Source of the DNA: Thauera sp. K11
GTDB taxonomy: Bacteria > Pseudomonadota > Gammaproteobacteria > Burkholderiales > Rhodocyclaceae
Assembly (NCBI RefSeq): GCF_002354895.1
Contig: NZ_CP023439.1
Coordinates: 2,356,001 to 2,420,000, forward strand
Reading direction: 5' to 3'
Length of the DNA: 64,000 bases
Shown: positions 36,588 through 45,880 of the stretch, piece by piece
Layout of the letters: each line of letters begins with the position of its first letter
Position numbering within the stretch: position 1 is the stretch's first letter
Notes under the pieces: generated by a model
What the model saw: only the letters and a program-made list of their open reading frames with translations
Databases searched by the model: none
What the model was told of the DNA's origin: nothing
Translations under genes and position numbers: made by a program

Positions 36588-39077
36588 TCAGACCACGATG
36601 GCAACCTTGTTGGCAATGACGGCGTACAGGTCCACTTCGGTCTGCTCGGTGTGGATCGACACGACGAGGCTGTATCTCGCAGGAAGGGCGTACCGCTCGA
36701 GCGCAGGTCGCGAACGCCACCAGCCAGCCGATGGATACACCGCGATGAATCCCCTGCTGGCCAAGTCCGCCGCGGTGCCTTGCCAGACATCGCGATGAAG
36801 CGACCCACGGTGACGCTGCCGCTCCCCCAGGTACCAATCCGTGTCCTTCGGGTTCACCGCATCGCCTTCGTCTTCGCGCTGGGCGGCGGCGTTCACTCGT
36901 GCGATGAAATCCTCCGTTGAAGCATCGAGCGGCCGCTGGACGTCGAACCGGAGGCGGTGCGACGGATAGTGAAACTTCGACGACACGCCTCTCGCCGAAG
37001 GGTTGGGCTCGATGAAGTACGACAGCGTGACGTGCAACTGCACCTCGGCATCGCCGAGGGCCTCCAACTCTTCCTTCGGCCAAGGAAGTGCATGCAAATT
37101 CATGTCGCGACTGACGACACCCCGCTTGTCATCCTTGCCATAGGGATGAACCAGGTCTTCGACCACCAACGTCAGCGAGTTGCCCGCGCTCCAGAGTGCC
37201 CGGTCGAGATCTGGCATCCCCCAGCCGCAGTGCCGGATGAGATTGACATAGTCCTTCTTGGTCGGCTTGGCATTGGCGGGCAGATACATCTGCCGCATTG
37301 CCGGTGTCCACCTGGCGGAGTGAACGATCAGTGCACGAACTGTCTCGGCGCGTAGCTGCGGATAGGCAGCCATGATCTGTGCAGCCATGCGCGCACACTG
37401 CGCCGAGGCGGCGCTGGTGGCGTTGGTCGTCGTGAACAGCCGTTCGTTGGGTCGGTGGTTTGTCGTGAGCAGGTTCAGGCTCGACATCCCCGTCGCCCCT
37501 TGCTGGTCCTTGGCGACGTTCCCGCCTTCAAATACAACGTCGGGCTTAAGCGGCCACGCGGGATCCCAGGTCATGGACGTGGTGGTGTAAGGGCTCAAGC
37601 CGCCATCGGGAGCGATTGCTACGAGCGAATCATGTTCAGTGTCGATCTTGTTCGTGCAGGCGCCCACGGTTATCGCATTCCATGCCTGCCCCGGGTCGTG
37701 AACGAGGTTGGTCGAGAGGCTGTCTGGATACGTCATCCAGGCCCCGTGATCCCGCGTGTTCCCGGCCGCGAGTACGAACAGCCGGGGATACTGGCCGGCG
37801 TCGTCGACGTCTGCTGCCATCCGATCGACCATGGAAGACCATGACGACGGGCGACCGCGGTCGCGGTAGTCAGAGGCGGTGACGGCGGATGCGAACACCC
37901 GTCGTCGATCTGCAGCAGTGACCTCCGGTCGGCTGACAGCCTCGGCGAACAGATAGGCGTGGTGTTTGCTGTCGCCTTCGTTCGACCCCTCGTCTGGCGT
38001 CAGCTTGACCGATTCGAGCCGGTGCGCGACCTGCACCACACCGGTCTCGCCCAAGACGTGCGTCAGGTCTCCATAGGCGGCAAGACCCGCCAAGCCAGTG
38101 CCATGGTTCGCCGTGTCGTCGACTCCCCACGCGGGATTAACCGAGTGCAGATCTGGCTCGGCTAGCAAGGGCTCAAGTAGCGGGTGGCCTCGATTGACGC
38201 CCGTATCGAGGAAGCAGACATGCGGCGCGTCCGTCCCCGCTGGGGCAAACTGCGCTTTTGCCAGCATGTCGTTCATCCACAGTCCCTGCTCTTCGACACC
38301 CATCGCATCGAAGAACTCGGCGGTGTCCTTGGCGCGGCGCAGTTCGGCAACACAGTTCAGCAGCATCACAGACTGTGTGAATTGACCCTGCGACCCGTAC
38401 ATCAGCAGGACGGTCCGTTCGGGGAACTCGGCTTGGTGTTCGCTAACGACACAGCCCGCACGCTCGGCGAGTTTTCTGAAATCTGAGACCACGGCCTGCC
38501 GCGCTGATCGCACCGGCAACCAGACCTCCCACCAGAACGCCTCATCTGGATTCTCCGGCAGTAGACCTGGATCGTCGGTCCAGAGAGCACGCAGCTCAGC
38601 GACGCGGATCGACGCGATCGTGTTCAGCAGGGCCTTGTGATCCAGCGCCTGCCCCTTCTTGCCCTTCTTTTCCTCCAGGTAGTCCGCGACGTAGCGCTCG
38701 AAATGATCGAGCCCTCCATCCGGCACGAAGACGTTGGCGTAGGTGACGTCACCCTCTCTCCGCACGCTCAGCAGTTCGATCTTCTTCCGATCGTCAGCGA
38801 GGCTCTGGAAAGCCAATTCCACGTCGGGCTGACCGACAAACTCAATCTGTAGGCCGAGTCCGCTCTCGAGCGCAAGCTCACGCTGAGACGCAGCCGCGGT
38901 TTCCGCTGCCGCTTCCAGCTCTTGCAGCTGCCCCCGCAGGGCCTGCCCGTGCGCCTGGCGATCGCGCTCAGGCAGCTTCTTCTTTCCGCCGCCCGGACTG
39001 TGCGCAGTGAAGGCGTGCGGTTGCGACGTGCCGTGAAGGAGAAGGTGCGCGCGCTTATCGGCTGCTGGATCCGGCAT
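36588..39077 (-). CDS. ietS: IetS-type subtilisin-like serine protease
   Basis: Protease half of the IetAS anti-phage system. The 829-aa protein has an N-terminal helical region (to about 280), then the S8 peptidase domain: Asp in HVCFLDTGVNRGH, His in DDTANHGTGLAGL, the oxyanion Asn in VLAAGNTRDHG and Ser in TNATSAASAQCARMAAQ. No signal peptide is present, so it acts in the cytoplasm, unlike most subtilases. The start overlaps the end of ietA by 23 bases. Pairing with a AAA ATPase is the defining feature of IetAS. Confidence 0.88.
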   Translation of the reverse strand: MPDPAADKRAHLLLHGTSQPHAFTAHSPGGGKKKLPERDRQAHGQALRGQLQELEAAAETAAASQRELALESGLGLQIEFVGQPDVELAFQSLADDRKKIELLSVRREGDVTYANVFVPDGGLDHFERYVADYLEEKKGKKGQALDHKALLNTIASIRVAELRALWTDDPGLLPENPDEAFWWEVWLPVRSARQAVVSDFRKLAERAGCVVSEHQAEFPERTVLLMYGSQGQFTQSVMLLNCVAELRRAKDTAEFFDAMGVEEQGLWMNDMLAKAQFAPAGTDAPHVCFLDTGVNRGHPLLEPLLAEPDLHSVNPAWGVDDTANHGTGLAGLAAYGDLTHVLGETGVVQVAHRLESVKLTPDEGSNEGDSKHHAYLFAEAVSRPEVTAADRRRVFASAVTASDYRDRGRPSSWSSMVDRMAADVDDAGQYPRLFVLAAGNTRDHGAWMTYPDSLSTNLVHDPGQAWNAITVGACTNKIDTEHDSLVAIAPDGGLSPYTTTSMTWDPAWPLKPDVVFEGGNVAKDQQGATGMSSLNLLTTNHRPNERLFTTTNATSAASAQCARMAAQIMAAYPQLRAETVRALIVHSARWTPAMRQMYLPANAKPTKKDYVNLIRHCGWGMPDLDRALWSAGNSLTLVVEDLVHPYGKDDKRGVVSRDMNLHALPWPKEELEALGDAEVQLHVTLSYFIEPNPSARGVSSKFHYPSHRLRFDVQRPLDASTEDFIARVNAAAQREDEGDAVNPKDTDWYLGERQRHRGSLHRDVWQGTAADLASRGFIAVYPSAGWWRSRPALERYALPARYSLVVSIHTEQTEVDLYAVIANKVAIVV

Positions 39078-40083
39078 GGTTCACTGGCTTGTTGTTCTTC
39101 TCCAGCTTCTCACTCAACCTGCGACGCTCCAGGAGCGCCCGGCCAAGAGCATCCGCATCCACTCGCCCTCCTTCATGCATGACGACCTCCTTGATGGACT
39201 CGTCGACAGCACGGCGGATCTCAGCAAAGCTCAGACCAACGGTCTTCGCCGCCAATGCTTTGGCCGGCAATGGCTTGGGCGCGTAGGTGCCGAGACGAGA
39301 CCGGATGAGAGCCATGGCCTGCTCTGGCGTCGGCAGGTGGTACTCGATGACATCGTCGAAACGACGGAACAACGCGTAGTCGAGGATCTCTGGGTGATTC
39401 GTAGCCGCCAGGATCAGGCTGGTCGACTGGTCGCGCTCGATCATCTGCAGAAAACTGTTGAGCACGCGCCGAATCTCTCCAACGTCGTTGGCCAAGCCGC
39501 GTTGTGACCCGATGGCATCGAACTCATCGAAGAAATAGACCCCGCGCACGTCCGTGACGGCATCGAAGACCTGTCGCAGCTTCGCGGCTGTCTCGCCCAT
39601 GAACTTGGTGATCAATGAATCCAAACGCACAAGGAACAGCGGAACGCCGAGTTCGCCGGCAAGTACGGCTGCAGTCATCGTCTTGCCTGTGCCAGGTGGA
39701 CCCACGAGCAGAAGTTTGCGTCGAGGCGACAAGCCGTGCTCGCGAATGCGGGCATGGAGGCGCTGTTCCTTCATGATTCGCTGCAACTGCTCGAGGACGA
39801 CCGGATCGAGCACCATGTCGGCCAAGCGATTCTTGGGATAACTGACGTCAAGCAGGTTGGCCAGTTCGCCGCGCGGCCGCGCCAGGGGGACGAGCTTTCC
39901 GGGCTCGCCTGAGACGCTGCGCGTCTTGGCGGCATCAATCATGTCGCGCAACTCTTCGGCGAGCTTGCCGTGTCCGGCCTTCGCCTCATGCGCAGCGACC
40001 TGCATGGCGACGGAATAGAACTGGTTGTCGTCCCGACTGATGTGGGACTTGACCAGTGCCTTCAGTTGATCCGCGCTAGCCAT
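39055..40083 (-). CDS. ietA: IetA-type AAA ATPase
   Basis: ATPase half of IetAS, 342 aa. Walker A is VGPPGTGKTMTAAVLAGEL (near residue 125), Walker B YFFDEFDAIGS, the sensor region LILAATNHPEILD and the arginine finger FRRFDDVIEY, all typical of classic AAA proteins. The N-terminal 90 residues are a helical adaptor-like region. It probably recognises an infection signal and delivers substrates or activates IetS; that is inferred from family knowledge. It lies 42 bases downstream of an XRE regulator and overlaps ietS. Confidence 0.9.
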   Translation of the reverse strand: MASADQLKALVKSHISRDDNQFYSVAMQVAAHEAKAGHGKLAEELRDMIDAAKTRSVSGEPGKLVPLARPRGELANLLDVSYPKNRLADMVLDPVVLEQLQRIMKEQRLHARIREHGLSPRRKLLLVGPPGTGKTMTAAVLAGELGVPLFLVRLDSLITKFMGETAAKLRQVFDAVTDVRGVYFFDEFDAIGSQRGLANDVGEIRRVLNSFLQMIERDQSTSLILAATNHPEILDYALFRRFDDVIEYHLPTPEQAMALIRSRLGTYAPKPLPAKALAAKTVGLSFAEIRRAVDESIKEVVMHEGGRVDADALGRALLERRRLSEKLEKNNKPVNHAGSSSR

Positions 40084-40125
40084 CTCTATCCTCCGCTCCC
40101 GCGATACCGATGGCCGAAAGACCCC

Positions 40126-40431
40126 TCAGCCACGGACCGCCCCCGCGTCGTTCGCCGACAGAATCGATGACATGGCCGCGCGCTGCAGTCTCCCGGCCAG
40201 CCGACTATCGATGTTCCCCAGCTCCTTCTCTTCGGATGCCATCACGAAGAGCGCTCCAACAGGCACATGAAGCGCCTCGGCGATCTTCGTGATCATCGAC
40301 AACGTCGGGTCGCGCTTGTTGTTCTCCAGCATCGACAGGTACGACACCGAGCAATCGGCACGCATCGCGACATCGGTCTGAGACACGCCGCGCCGCTTCC
40401 GACAGAGGCGAATAGCATTTCCCACGTCCAT
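40126..40431 (-). CDS. XRE-family transcriptional regulator
   Basis: A 101-aa helix-turn-helix protein (MDVGNAIRLCRKRRGVSQTD, then SVSYLSMLENNKRDPTLSMI), first gene of the ietAS operon. The fold occupies residues about 5-65; the tail is helical. It probably controls this defence operon by binding its own upstream region. It could also be a general ICE regulator, but the 42-base distance to ietA favours the first reading. Confidence 0.88.
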   Translation of the reverse strand: MDVGNAIRLCRKRRGVSQTDVAMRADCSVSYLSMLENNKRDPTLSMITKIAEALHVPVGALFVMASEEKELGNIDSRLAGRLQRAAMSSILSANDAGAVRG

Positions 40432-40578
40432 TGCGCACTACCCCCCGCTGAATCGCCCAGGAAACGGTGCTCCAACAGCCCGCCTTAGCCTTCCGAAATT
40501 TTACCAGCAGTGAAATCGCCGAGGAAGCTCTGTTTGCTGAGAAGCGCCGTCGACGAAAGCGCGAGGAGCCGGACCACA

Positions 40579-41292
40579 CTACATGTGCTTCTTGTAGTAC
40601 GCCCACTGCACACTCGCCAAGCCGCCGGTCAGCAGCGCGCCCAGCACCACGCACAGCTCCCACTGCACCGGCCCTGGCCACATCAAGAGGGCAACCCCGC
40701 CCAGCCCCAGCACCGCCAACTGCAGGTACTTCGCCCGGTGGTACAGGCTAGCCGACTCGCGTCCGCCGCACGCCCGGCGAATCGCACGCTGGGTGAACCC
40801 ATCGGCGGCGCCGATCGCATACAGAAGCAGGAGCAGCGGCGCGAAGCGCGCCAGGATCGCCGCGCGCACGCCGAGCAGCTGGGTGCCGACCATCGCCGCC
40901 TCGATGCCCTCCCGGTGCGATACGTAGCTGCGCCGCATGATCGTGTCCGGGATCGACAGCGCGGACCCGTTGGCGAACTGTGTGCCCATGTCGTGGATGC
41001 CGGTGGCCTCGAACACGATCGAGTAGAGGGCATTCGCCGGCGCGGTGATGACGCCGGCGCCGGTGCGCTGCTGCGCGGCGAGCGCGATGCCTCGTGCGAG
41101 ATCGTGAGCCAGGAGTTCGCGCAGTCGCTCGACCCCCTGTGGCCAGACCTTGAACACGAACACCCAGTCGACGATCCAGGCGCACAGCAGGAGCGCGACC
41201 AGACCCAAGGCCAGCGAGAAGGCCAGCTTCAGCGGGCTCAACAGCACCCCGGCCAGGGCGCCGTCGTGGAAGGCCGCACTCCTAGACGACAC
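40579..41292 (-). CDS. DUF4400 ICE membrane protein, intact copy
   Basis: Membrane protein conserved next to TraD in this ICE family. From the GTG at 41292, which overlaps the traD end by 11 bases, it has 237 aa. Hydrophobic segments lie near residues 15-40, 138-158 and 187-225. The second copy at 26720 has the same length and high similarity. Its function in transfer is not established. It marks the border between transfer genes and the defence cargo on its left. An alternative upstream ATG at 41352 would put it inside traD. Confidence 0.87.
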   Translation of the reverse strand: MSSRSAAFHDGALAGVLLSPLKLAFSLALGLVALLLCAWIVDWVFVFKVWPQGVERLRELLAHDLARGIALAAQQRTGAGVITAPANALYSIVFEATGIHDMGTQFANGSALSIPDTIMRRSYVSHREGIEAAMVGTQLLGVRAAILARFAPLLLLLYAIGAADGFTQRAIRRACGGRESASLYHRAKYLQLAVLGLGGVALLMWPGPVQWELCVVLGALLTGGLASVQWAYYKKHM

Positions 41293-43282
41293 GCCGACCC
41301 TCCGGTTCGGAGGTGTCCTCCGGCTGATTCCAGGGCCCGTCGAGGCGGGCATGCAGTGTTTCGCCGATCGCGGCGAGGCTCGTCGGCATCAGCGGATCAC
41401 TCGACGCCGAAGGCAGCGGCATCCGGATCTTGTACAGCTGGCCGCCGTGAATGAGCGCGAAGGCCTCGCCCTTGGGCAGTTGAACGAGATCGGTCGGCTC
41501 GAGCATCCGGACGGCTTCCGGAGCGATGCGGTCTTCGTTGCGGCTGGCGAAGTCCGCGAAGTCGACCGGATCGTTGGTGTCGGAGACCGACGACGACACG
41601 ACGGTCGAGACCACGTGCACTTCGGGCAGCTGGCTGGTCAACAGCTCGGCGGTCGCGAGCTCCTTGACCCGCAGCATGATCAGAGTGTTGAAGTTGCCGG
41701 CGATCTGTCCGGCCTTCGCGGGCGAGCCGATACGCGCTTCCACGTCCGACCAGGTCTGCGTGTAGGCCGTCACCTGAAAGCCCGCACCGCCCGCCTTGTT
41801 CAGCAGCGGAATGAACTCGTCGCCGATCAGCTCGTTGAACTCGTCGGCGTGGATCGCGATCCGCCGGGGCGTCACCTCGCCCGGCAGTCCGCGACCGGCG
41901 CCGAACTTGTAGAGGCTGCCGGCCACGCTCGTGAGGTCCGCGAACATGGAGTTCCCCACCGCCGCGGCCACCTCGTAGTCGGAGAGCGCATCCAGCCCGA
42001 CGTAGACGATGCCGCCCAGGTGGATCACCGAGGTCCAGTCGAAGACCGGACGCCAGTCGCTCGAATCGTCGAGCTCCGGCGACAACAGCGACGCGGTGCG
42101 ACCGGTGGTGAGCTTCTCCATCAAGGGCAGCAGCGACGCCACCAGCTTGTCGAAGTGGCTCTTCTCGTAGTTGAGCGTCGATGCGAGCGCGTGGGCGATC
42201 GGGTCGTAGAGCTTCTTGCGCCGCGCGTATTCCACGAGGCTGACCGCACGCGCGCCGCGCGACTGCAGGCCCTTGTCGAGATTCCTCTTGTCGATGGCCA
42301 GCGATCGCAGCTCCTCACGCCAGCCCGCGGCGGCGGGCTCCCGGTCGAGCCAGTACTCGAAGTAGTCGATCAGCAGCGGCTCGACATCGGACGCGTAGCG
42401 GTTGATCTCCTGGTAATCGGGCTTGCGACCGAGCGCCACGAGCGCGCGGGCCATCACGTTCACGAATCGCCAGACGAACTCCTTGAAGGCGGCCGACTGG
42501 CCCTCCGACGGCAACTGGCCCGCAATGCGGGTGGCGACCTCGGTGATGCGCGAGAAGCTGCCCACCGGGTTGTAGCGCGCAGAGATGTCCGGATGCCCGA
42601 GGTGGAACATGAAGAACTCGCCGCCCCGCCCCGCCCGTTCGGCTTCCGCGAAGACACGGCGCAGCAGATCGACGTCGCCCTTCGGGTCGAAGACGATCAC
42701 CACCTCGCCGCGACGGATGTCCTGGGCGATCAGCAACTCCGCCAGGCGCGTCTTGCCGACGCGTGTGGTGCCCAGCACCAGCGTGTGCCCGACTCGATCC
42801 TCCAGGTCCATCCAGATCTCGGTCTCGGCGGGCTCGACACCGTGGATCGCGGGGTCCCCGCCGACGCTACCGGTGCCTTCCTCTGCGGGCACGAACGCCG
42901 CCAACGCGGCTGCGAAGCCTCGGCCGTGCAGCAGTGGCTGGTTCGCTGGAAGGCGCGCCTCGAACAAGCGCTGGGTGTGACGCTGGTCCCACCGAAACCC
43001 GCGCCCCAGAAAGAGCCGATCCGCCGACCAGGGAATGTCGGCGGAGTGCAATTCGTAGCGCCGCCGGCGGCGCAGGTTGGCGCTATAGCGCAGCGTGCTC
43101 AGTCCGGCCGCGCCGCGCCACGCCGCGTGGCCCAGCAGCAGGCCGGCAAGCGCCAGGTGCCAGGGAGGAGAGACCAGAAAGAGCCCCGGGCTGCTCAGTA
43201 CCAGGGCCGCGCCCAGTGCCGACACCGAGGCCGCGCCGAGTTCGTGCGCCGGCCGCAGCCGGCCTTCGAGCGGATAGGCCAT
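41282..43282 (-). CDS. traD: conjugative coupling protein TraD
   Basis: Type IV coupling protein that links the relaxosome to the transfer channel, an ATPase of 666 aa from the ATG at 43282 (MAYPLEGRLRPAHELGAAS). Two membrane helices lie near residues 20-55. Walker A is LGTTRVGKTRLAE (near 170) and Walker B IAIHADEFNELIGD (near 477). The C-terminus is PTDLVQLPKGEAFALIHGGQ to the GRRVV end. It belongs to the SXT/PFL-type TraD group. The start overlaps the traI stop as TGATG, and its stop overlaps DUF4400. Confidence 0.93.
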   Translation of the reverse strand: MAYPLEGRLRPAHELGAASVSALGAALVLSSPGLFLVSPPWHLALAGLLLGHAAWRGAAGLSTLRYSANLRRRRRYELHSADIPWSADRLFLGRGFRWDQRHTQRLFEARLPANQPLLHGRGFAAALAAFVPAEEGTGSVGGDPAIHGVEPAETEIWMDLEDRVGHTLVLGTTRVGKTRLAELLIAQDIRRGEVVIVFDPKGDVDLLRRVFAEAERAGRGGEFFMFHLGHPDISARYNPVGSFSRITEVATRIAGQLPSEGQSAAFKEFVWRFVNVMARALVALGRKPDYQEINRYASDVEPLLIDYFEYWLDREPAAAGWREELRSLAIDKRNLDKGLQSRGARAVSLVEYARRKKLYDPIAHALASTLNYEKSHFDKLVASLLPLMEKLTTGRTASLLSPELDDSSDWRPVFDWTSVIHLGGIVYVGLDALSDYEVAAAVGNSMFADLTSVAGSLYKFGAGRGLPGEVTPRRIAIHADEFNELIGDEFIPLLNKAGGAGFQVTAYTQTWSDVEARIGSPAKAGQIAGNFNTLIMLRVKELATAELLTSQLPEVHVVSTVVSSSVSDTNDPVDFADFASRNEDRIAPEAVRMLEPTDLVQLPKGEAFALIHGGQLYKIRMPLPSASSDPLMPTSLAAIGETLHARLDGPWNQPEDTSEPEGRRVV

Positions 43283-44406
43283 CACTCCGCGGCCGGCGCG
43301 GAGCCACCGACGCGCACGAGCGCCGGGTTGATCGGCGGTACCGGATCGAAGAATCGGCCCGGCGCAAGGATCACGACGCCGTGGATGCGAGCGGCCGCGC
43401 GCCCGTCCTGCTTCCACGCATAGCCATGCAGGTTCACGCCGCCATCGGCCCGCAGGTGCCACCCGGCTCGCAGGACCTCGCGCTGCAGCCGCTTGGCGGC
43501 GTCGCCGGGCTCAGCCGGGCCGACGCCATCGCTCCGGACGAACGCCCGGAAGATGCCCGGTGAGGCGAGCAACAAGCCGTCCTCGACCCCGTGCACGAGC
43601 GCGCCGCGCACGTTCACCGGCAAGGTTCCGTCGGCGATCCCCTGCCGCACCCACTCCATGAAGCGTCGCGGTCGCGCGGCACCCGCCGCGTCGACGCCGT
43701 CGAGGAATTCGGGTCCGTCAGCCTCGGGCGCGATTGGCGCCGTCTCAACGCTCGCCTTCACCGCGCCGGCGATCGACGTCGTCTGCGCAGGAGGCAGGGT
43801 CGCCTCGACGCCCGAGCGCGTGCCGGTCACGGCGCGCTCCACCAGTTCGGCAATCGCGCTGGATGCCTCCGCGCTGCCCGCCAGCACGGCGCGCAGTTCC
43901 TCCATCAGCGGAGGATGTTCGGCCAACCAAGCCTGGACGATCGGCGGTACCCAGCGCTCGAACATTCGCACCGAATCGTCCGACTGAGCTCTGCCGGCAT
44001 CGCGCAGCAGCGCTGCCGCGAACACCGCATAGGTCCATCGATGCGTGAGCGCGCCCAAGATCTCGGGTGGCGCATTGCGCGGCAGGATCTGGCCGCGCCG
44101 GTGATCGAGCGCGCGCAGAGCGGTCACGAGCCCGCGCTGGAGTTGTCCGCCCGGACCACGATATCGACTGGAGCCCGGTATCGGCCGCAGCTGCACGAAC
44201 TCCGCATAGCCGTCGATCAGTGGCCGCGCCGCCAGCGCGAAGCTCTCCGCCGGAAACCCCATCCTGACGCGAAGCAGGACGATCAGGTTCGCCGCCCCGC
44301 TGCGATCGACGATCGCCTGCGCGGAGAGCGCCGGCCACTCGGACTCGATTGGCGACCCGATTGCTCGCGGCGACCCAGACCCGGAGGGCGTGTCGTTGAA
44401 GGTCAT
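43282..44406 (-). CDS. traI: MobH-type relaxase TraI
   Basis: DNA-nicking relaxase of the TraI_2 (MobH) family, 374 aa from the ATG at 44406 (MTFNDTPSGSG). The N-terminal domain has HD-like histidines and acids (ALDHRRGQILPRNAPP and THRWTYAVFAAALLRDAG) that bind metal in this family, and the C-terminal DUF1528-type domain includes LRAGWHLRADGGVNLHGYAW. The protein is shorter than SXT TraI (about 700 aa). It is coupled to traD and divergent from the transfer operon. Confidence 0.85.
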   Translation of the reverse strand: MTFNDTPSGSGSPRAIGSPIESEWPALSAQAIVDRSGAANLIVLLRVRMGFPAESFALAARPLIDGYAEFVQLRPIPGSSRYRGPGGQLQRGLVTALRALDHRRGQILPRNAPPEILGALTHRWTYAVFAAALLRDAGRAQSDDSVRMFERWVPPIVQAWLAEHPPLMEELRAVLAGSAEASSAIAELVERAVTGTRSGVEATLPPAQTTSIAGAVKASVETAPIAPEADGPEFLDGVDAAGAARPRRFMEWVRQGIADGTLPVNVRGALVHGVEDGLLLASPGIFRAFVRSDGVGPAEPGDAAKRLQREVLRAGWHLRADGGVNLHGYAWKQDGRAAARIHGVVILAPGRFFDPVPPINPALVRVGGSAPAAE

Positions 44407-44707
44407 TCGACCAGTATTCCGGGCGGCTTGACGGCCATCAGCTTCGATCGAAGCCTCGACCAGGACCCGATGTCCTCTTGACGAGTTCGACCGAGCTTCG
44501 TCGTGAGCCACGCCGCAGCGTCGGCTCCTCGCATCGGCCGCTCGTCGCACATCGGCGGCAGAGATTCCGCGCCGATGCAAGCCGGATTTGGGGCTTCATC
44601 GAAGTCCCGATGGAGCCTGATTCACACGTGCTCGCTACCTAGGATGGCAACGCAATGCGGCTCGCTCGATGCGCCGCACTTCCGCGCCAACGTGAAGGGG
44701 GTTCCGA
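44407..44707. other. divergent intergenic region between traI and the transfer operon
   Basis: About 300 bases that should hold promoters for traI-traD on the left and the mating-pair genes on the right. I do not see a convincing sigma-70 pair or a clear oriT inverted repeat. A GAAGGGGG ribosome binding site lies at the right edge. Confidence 0.45.
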
Positions 44708-45232
44708 TTGCGCAAGACAGCGAGCTGGGCACCGACGGCAGCACTGATCACCGCGATCGTCACGCTCGCGGCCCTGCCCGCCCACGCTTGCTGGGACGAG
44801 GCGGCCGCGCGCTACCGCGTCAGCAGCGAGCTGCTCTACGCGATCGCGCGCACCGAATCGGCACTCGACCCGCAGGCCGTTGGACGCAACCGCAACGGCA
44901 CGCGTGACATCGGGCTCATGCAAATCAACTCGGCGTGGCTGCCCACGCTGGCCGCCCACGGCATCGGCGAGCGAGATCTCTTCGACCCCTGCACCAGCAT
45001 CCACGTCGGCGCCTGGATCCTCGCCGGCAACGTCCAGCGCCTGGGCTACACGTGGGATGCGGTCGGTGCCTACAACGCCGCCAATCCCGCCTTGCGCCGC
45101 GCCTACGTCGACAAAGTTCGCCGCCACCTGCCCAGCGCCGACGACGGCGCACATCGCGCTCGCCACGGCGCCACCCGTACCGCCATCACCCGAGGCGACC
45201 ACCGAGCACCGGTGGTCGCAACCCTGCCCTGA
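44708..45232 (+). CDS. lytic transglycosylase of the conjugation system
   Basis: Periplasmic murein-cutting enzyme that opens space for the transfer apparatus (VirB1-like). It has 174 aa with a signal peptide cleaved after about residue 27 (LPAHAC). The SLT domain is clear: LLYAIARTESALDP holds the catalytic Glu, followed by GTRDIGLMQINSAW and VGAYNAANPALRRAYVDKV. The start is TTG at 44708 with GGGGG 8 bases upstream. It is the first gene of the plus-strand transfer block. Confidence 0.92.
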   Translation: MRKTASWAPTAALITAIVTLAALPAHACWDEAAARYRVSSELLYAIARTESALDPQAVGRNRNGTRDIGLMQINSAWLPTLAAHGIGERDLFDPCTSIHVGAWILAGNVQRLGYTWDAVGAYNAANPALRRAYVDKVRRHLPSADDGAHRARHGATRTAITRGDHRAPVVATLP

Positions 45233-45280
45233 CCGCTCGCCCGAGCACTTCCCCGTCACCCAACCACGAGACACCACACC

Positions 45281-45577
45281 ATGACTCTGATCCGCCGCAG
45301 CAGCACCGCCGTTCCCCTCGCCATCGTCCTGACGCTCGCCGCCGGCTCGGCCCTGGCCGGGACCACCGGTACCGAGTTCCAGACGATGTACACGACCCTG
45401 CTCAACTGGGCGACCGGCTTCCTGGGCAAGTCGATCGCGATCGCCGCCTTCATCCTCGGTGCGGGAATCGGCATCGCGCGCTCCTCGCCGATCCCGGCGC
45501 TCGCCGGCGTCGTCTTCGCGCTCTTCATGGTCTACGTGCCGACCATCATCGACTCGATCATGACCGCCGTGATCTGA
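45281..45577 (+). CDS. traA: conjugative pilin TraA-like
   Basis: Small pilin precursor for F-type conjugative pili, 98 aa. It has a signal peptide to about residue 26 (GSALAG), then a mature peptide with two hydrophobic helices (residues about 48-66 and 71-92). Position directly before traL matches the F-type order. The sequence itself is poorly conserved in this family, so context carries most of the call. Alternative: an uncharacterised ICE membrane protein in the same slot. Confidence 0.7.
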   Translation: MTLIRRSSTAVPLAIVLTLAAGSALAGTTGTEFQTMYTTLLNWATGFLGKSIAIAAFILGAGIGIARSSPIPALAGVVFALFMVYVPTIIDSIMTAVI

Positions 45578-45589
45578 CGGGGCGATGCC

Positions 45590-45880
45590 GTGATCGATGC
45601 GTCCCTCGACATCCCCCGTCGCCTCAATGACCCGCCGCGCATGTTCTGGTGGGACATCGACGTGGCCCTGCTGGTGCTGGGGGCCGCGCTGGCGAGCATG
45701 GTCGCGGGCTTCTTCGTGAGCGGCTGCGCCGTCGGCCTGCTGCTCGCCTCGGCCTACGGTCGCGCGAAGGCTGGCAAGCACCCGGCCTTCGCGCTGCACC
45801 TGCTGTACTGGCACCTGCCGGCTTTCATGACGGGCCTGAAGCGCACCCCGCCTTCCTACCTGCGCGAGCTGGCCGGATGA
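45590..45880 (+). CDS. traL: conjugal transfer protein TraL
   Basis: Inner-membrane protein of the F-type transfer channel (VirB3-like), 96 aa from a GTG at 45590. It starts MIDASLDIPRRLNDPPRMFW and has two hydrophobic segments near residues 24-55. The typical Arg-Leu-Asn-Asp-Pro region of TraL is present. Its stop overlaps the traE start (ATGA). Confidence 0.85.
   Translation: MIDASLDIPRRLNDPPRMFWWDIDVALLVLGAALASMVAGFFVSGCAVGLLLASAYGRAKAGKHPAFALHLLYWHLPAFMTGLKRTPPSYLRELAG

Noticed and set aside
36584..36808. Longer ATG start for the SH3/coiled-coil protein
   Set aside because: It would overlap 221 bases of ietS coding sequence and its translation is Ser/Arg/Pro-rich without similarity to the rest.
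41150..43423. Plus-strand open frame of 757 codons opposite traD
   Set aside because: Shadow of traD; Walker motifs and family similarity are on the minus strand.
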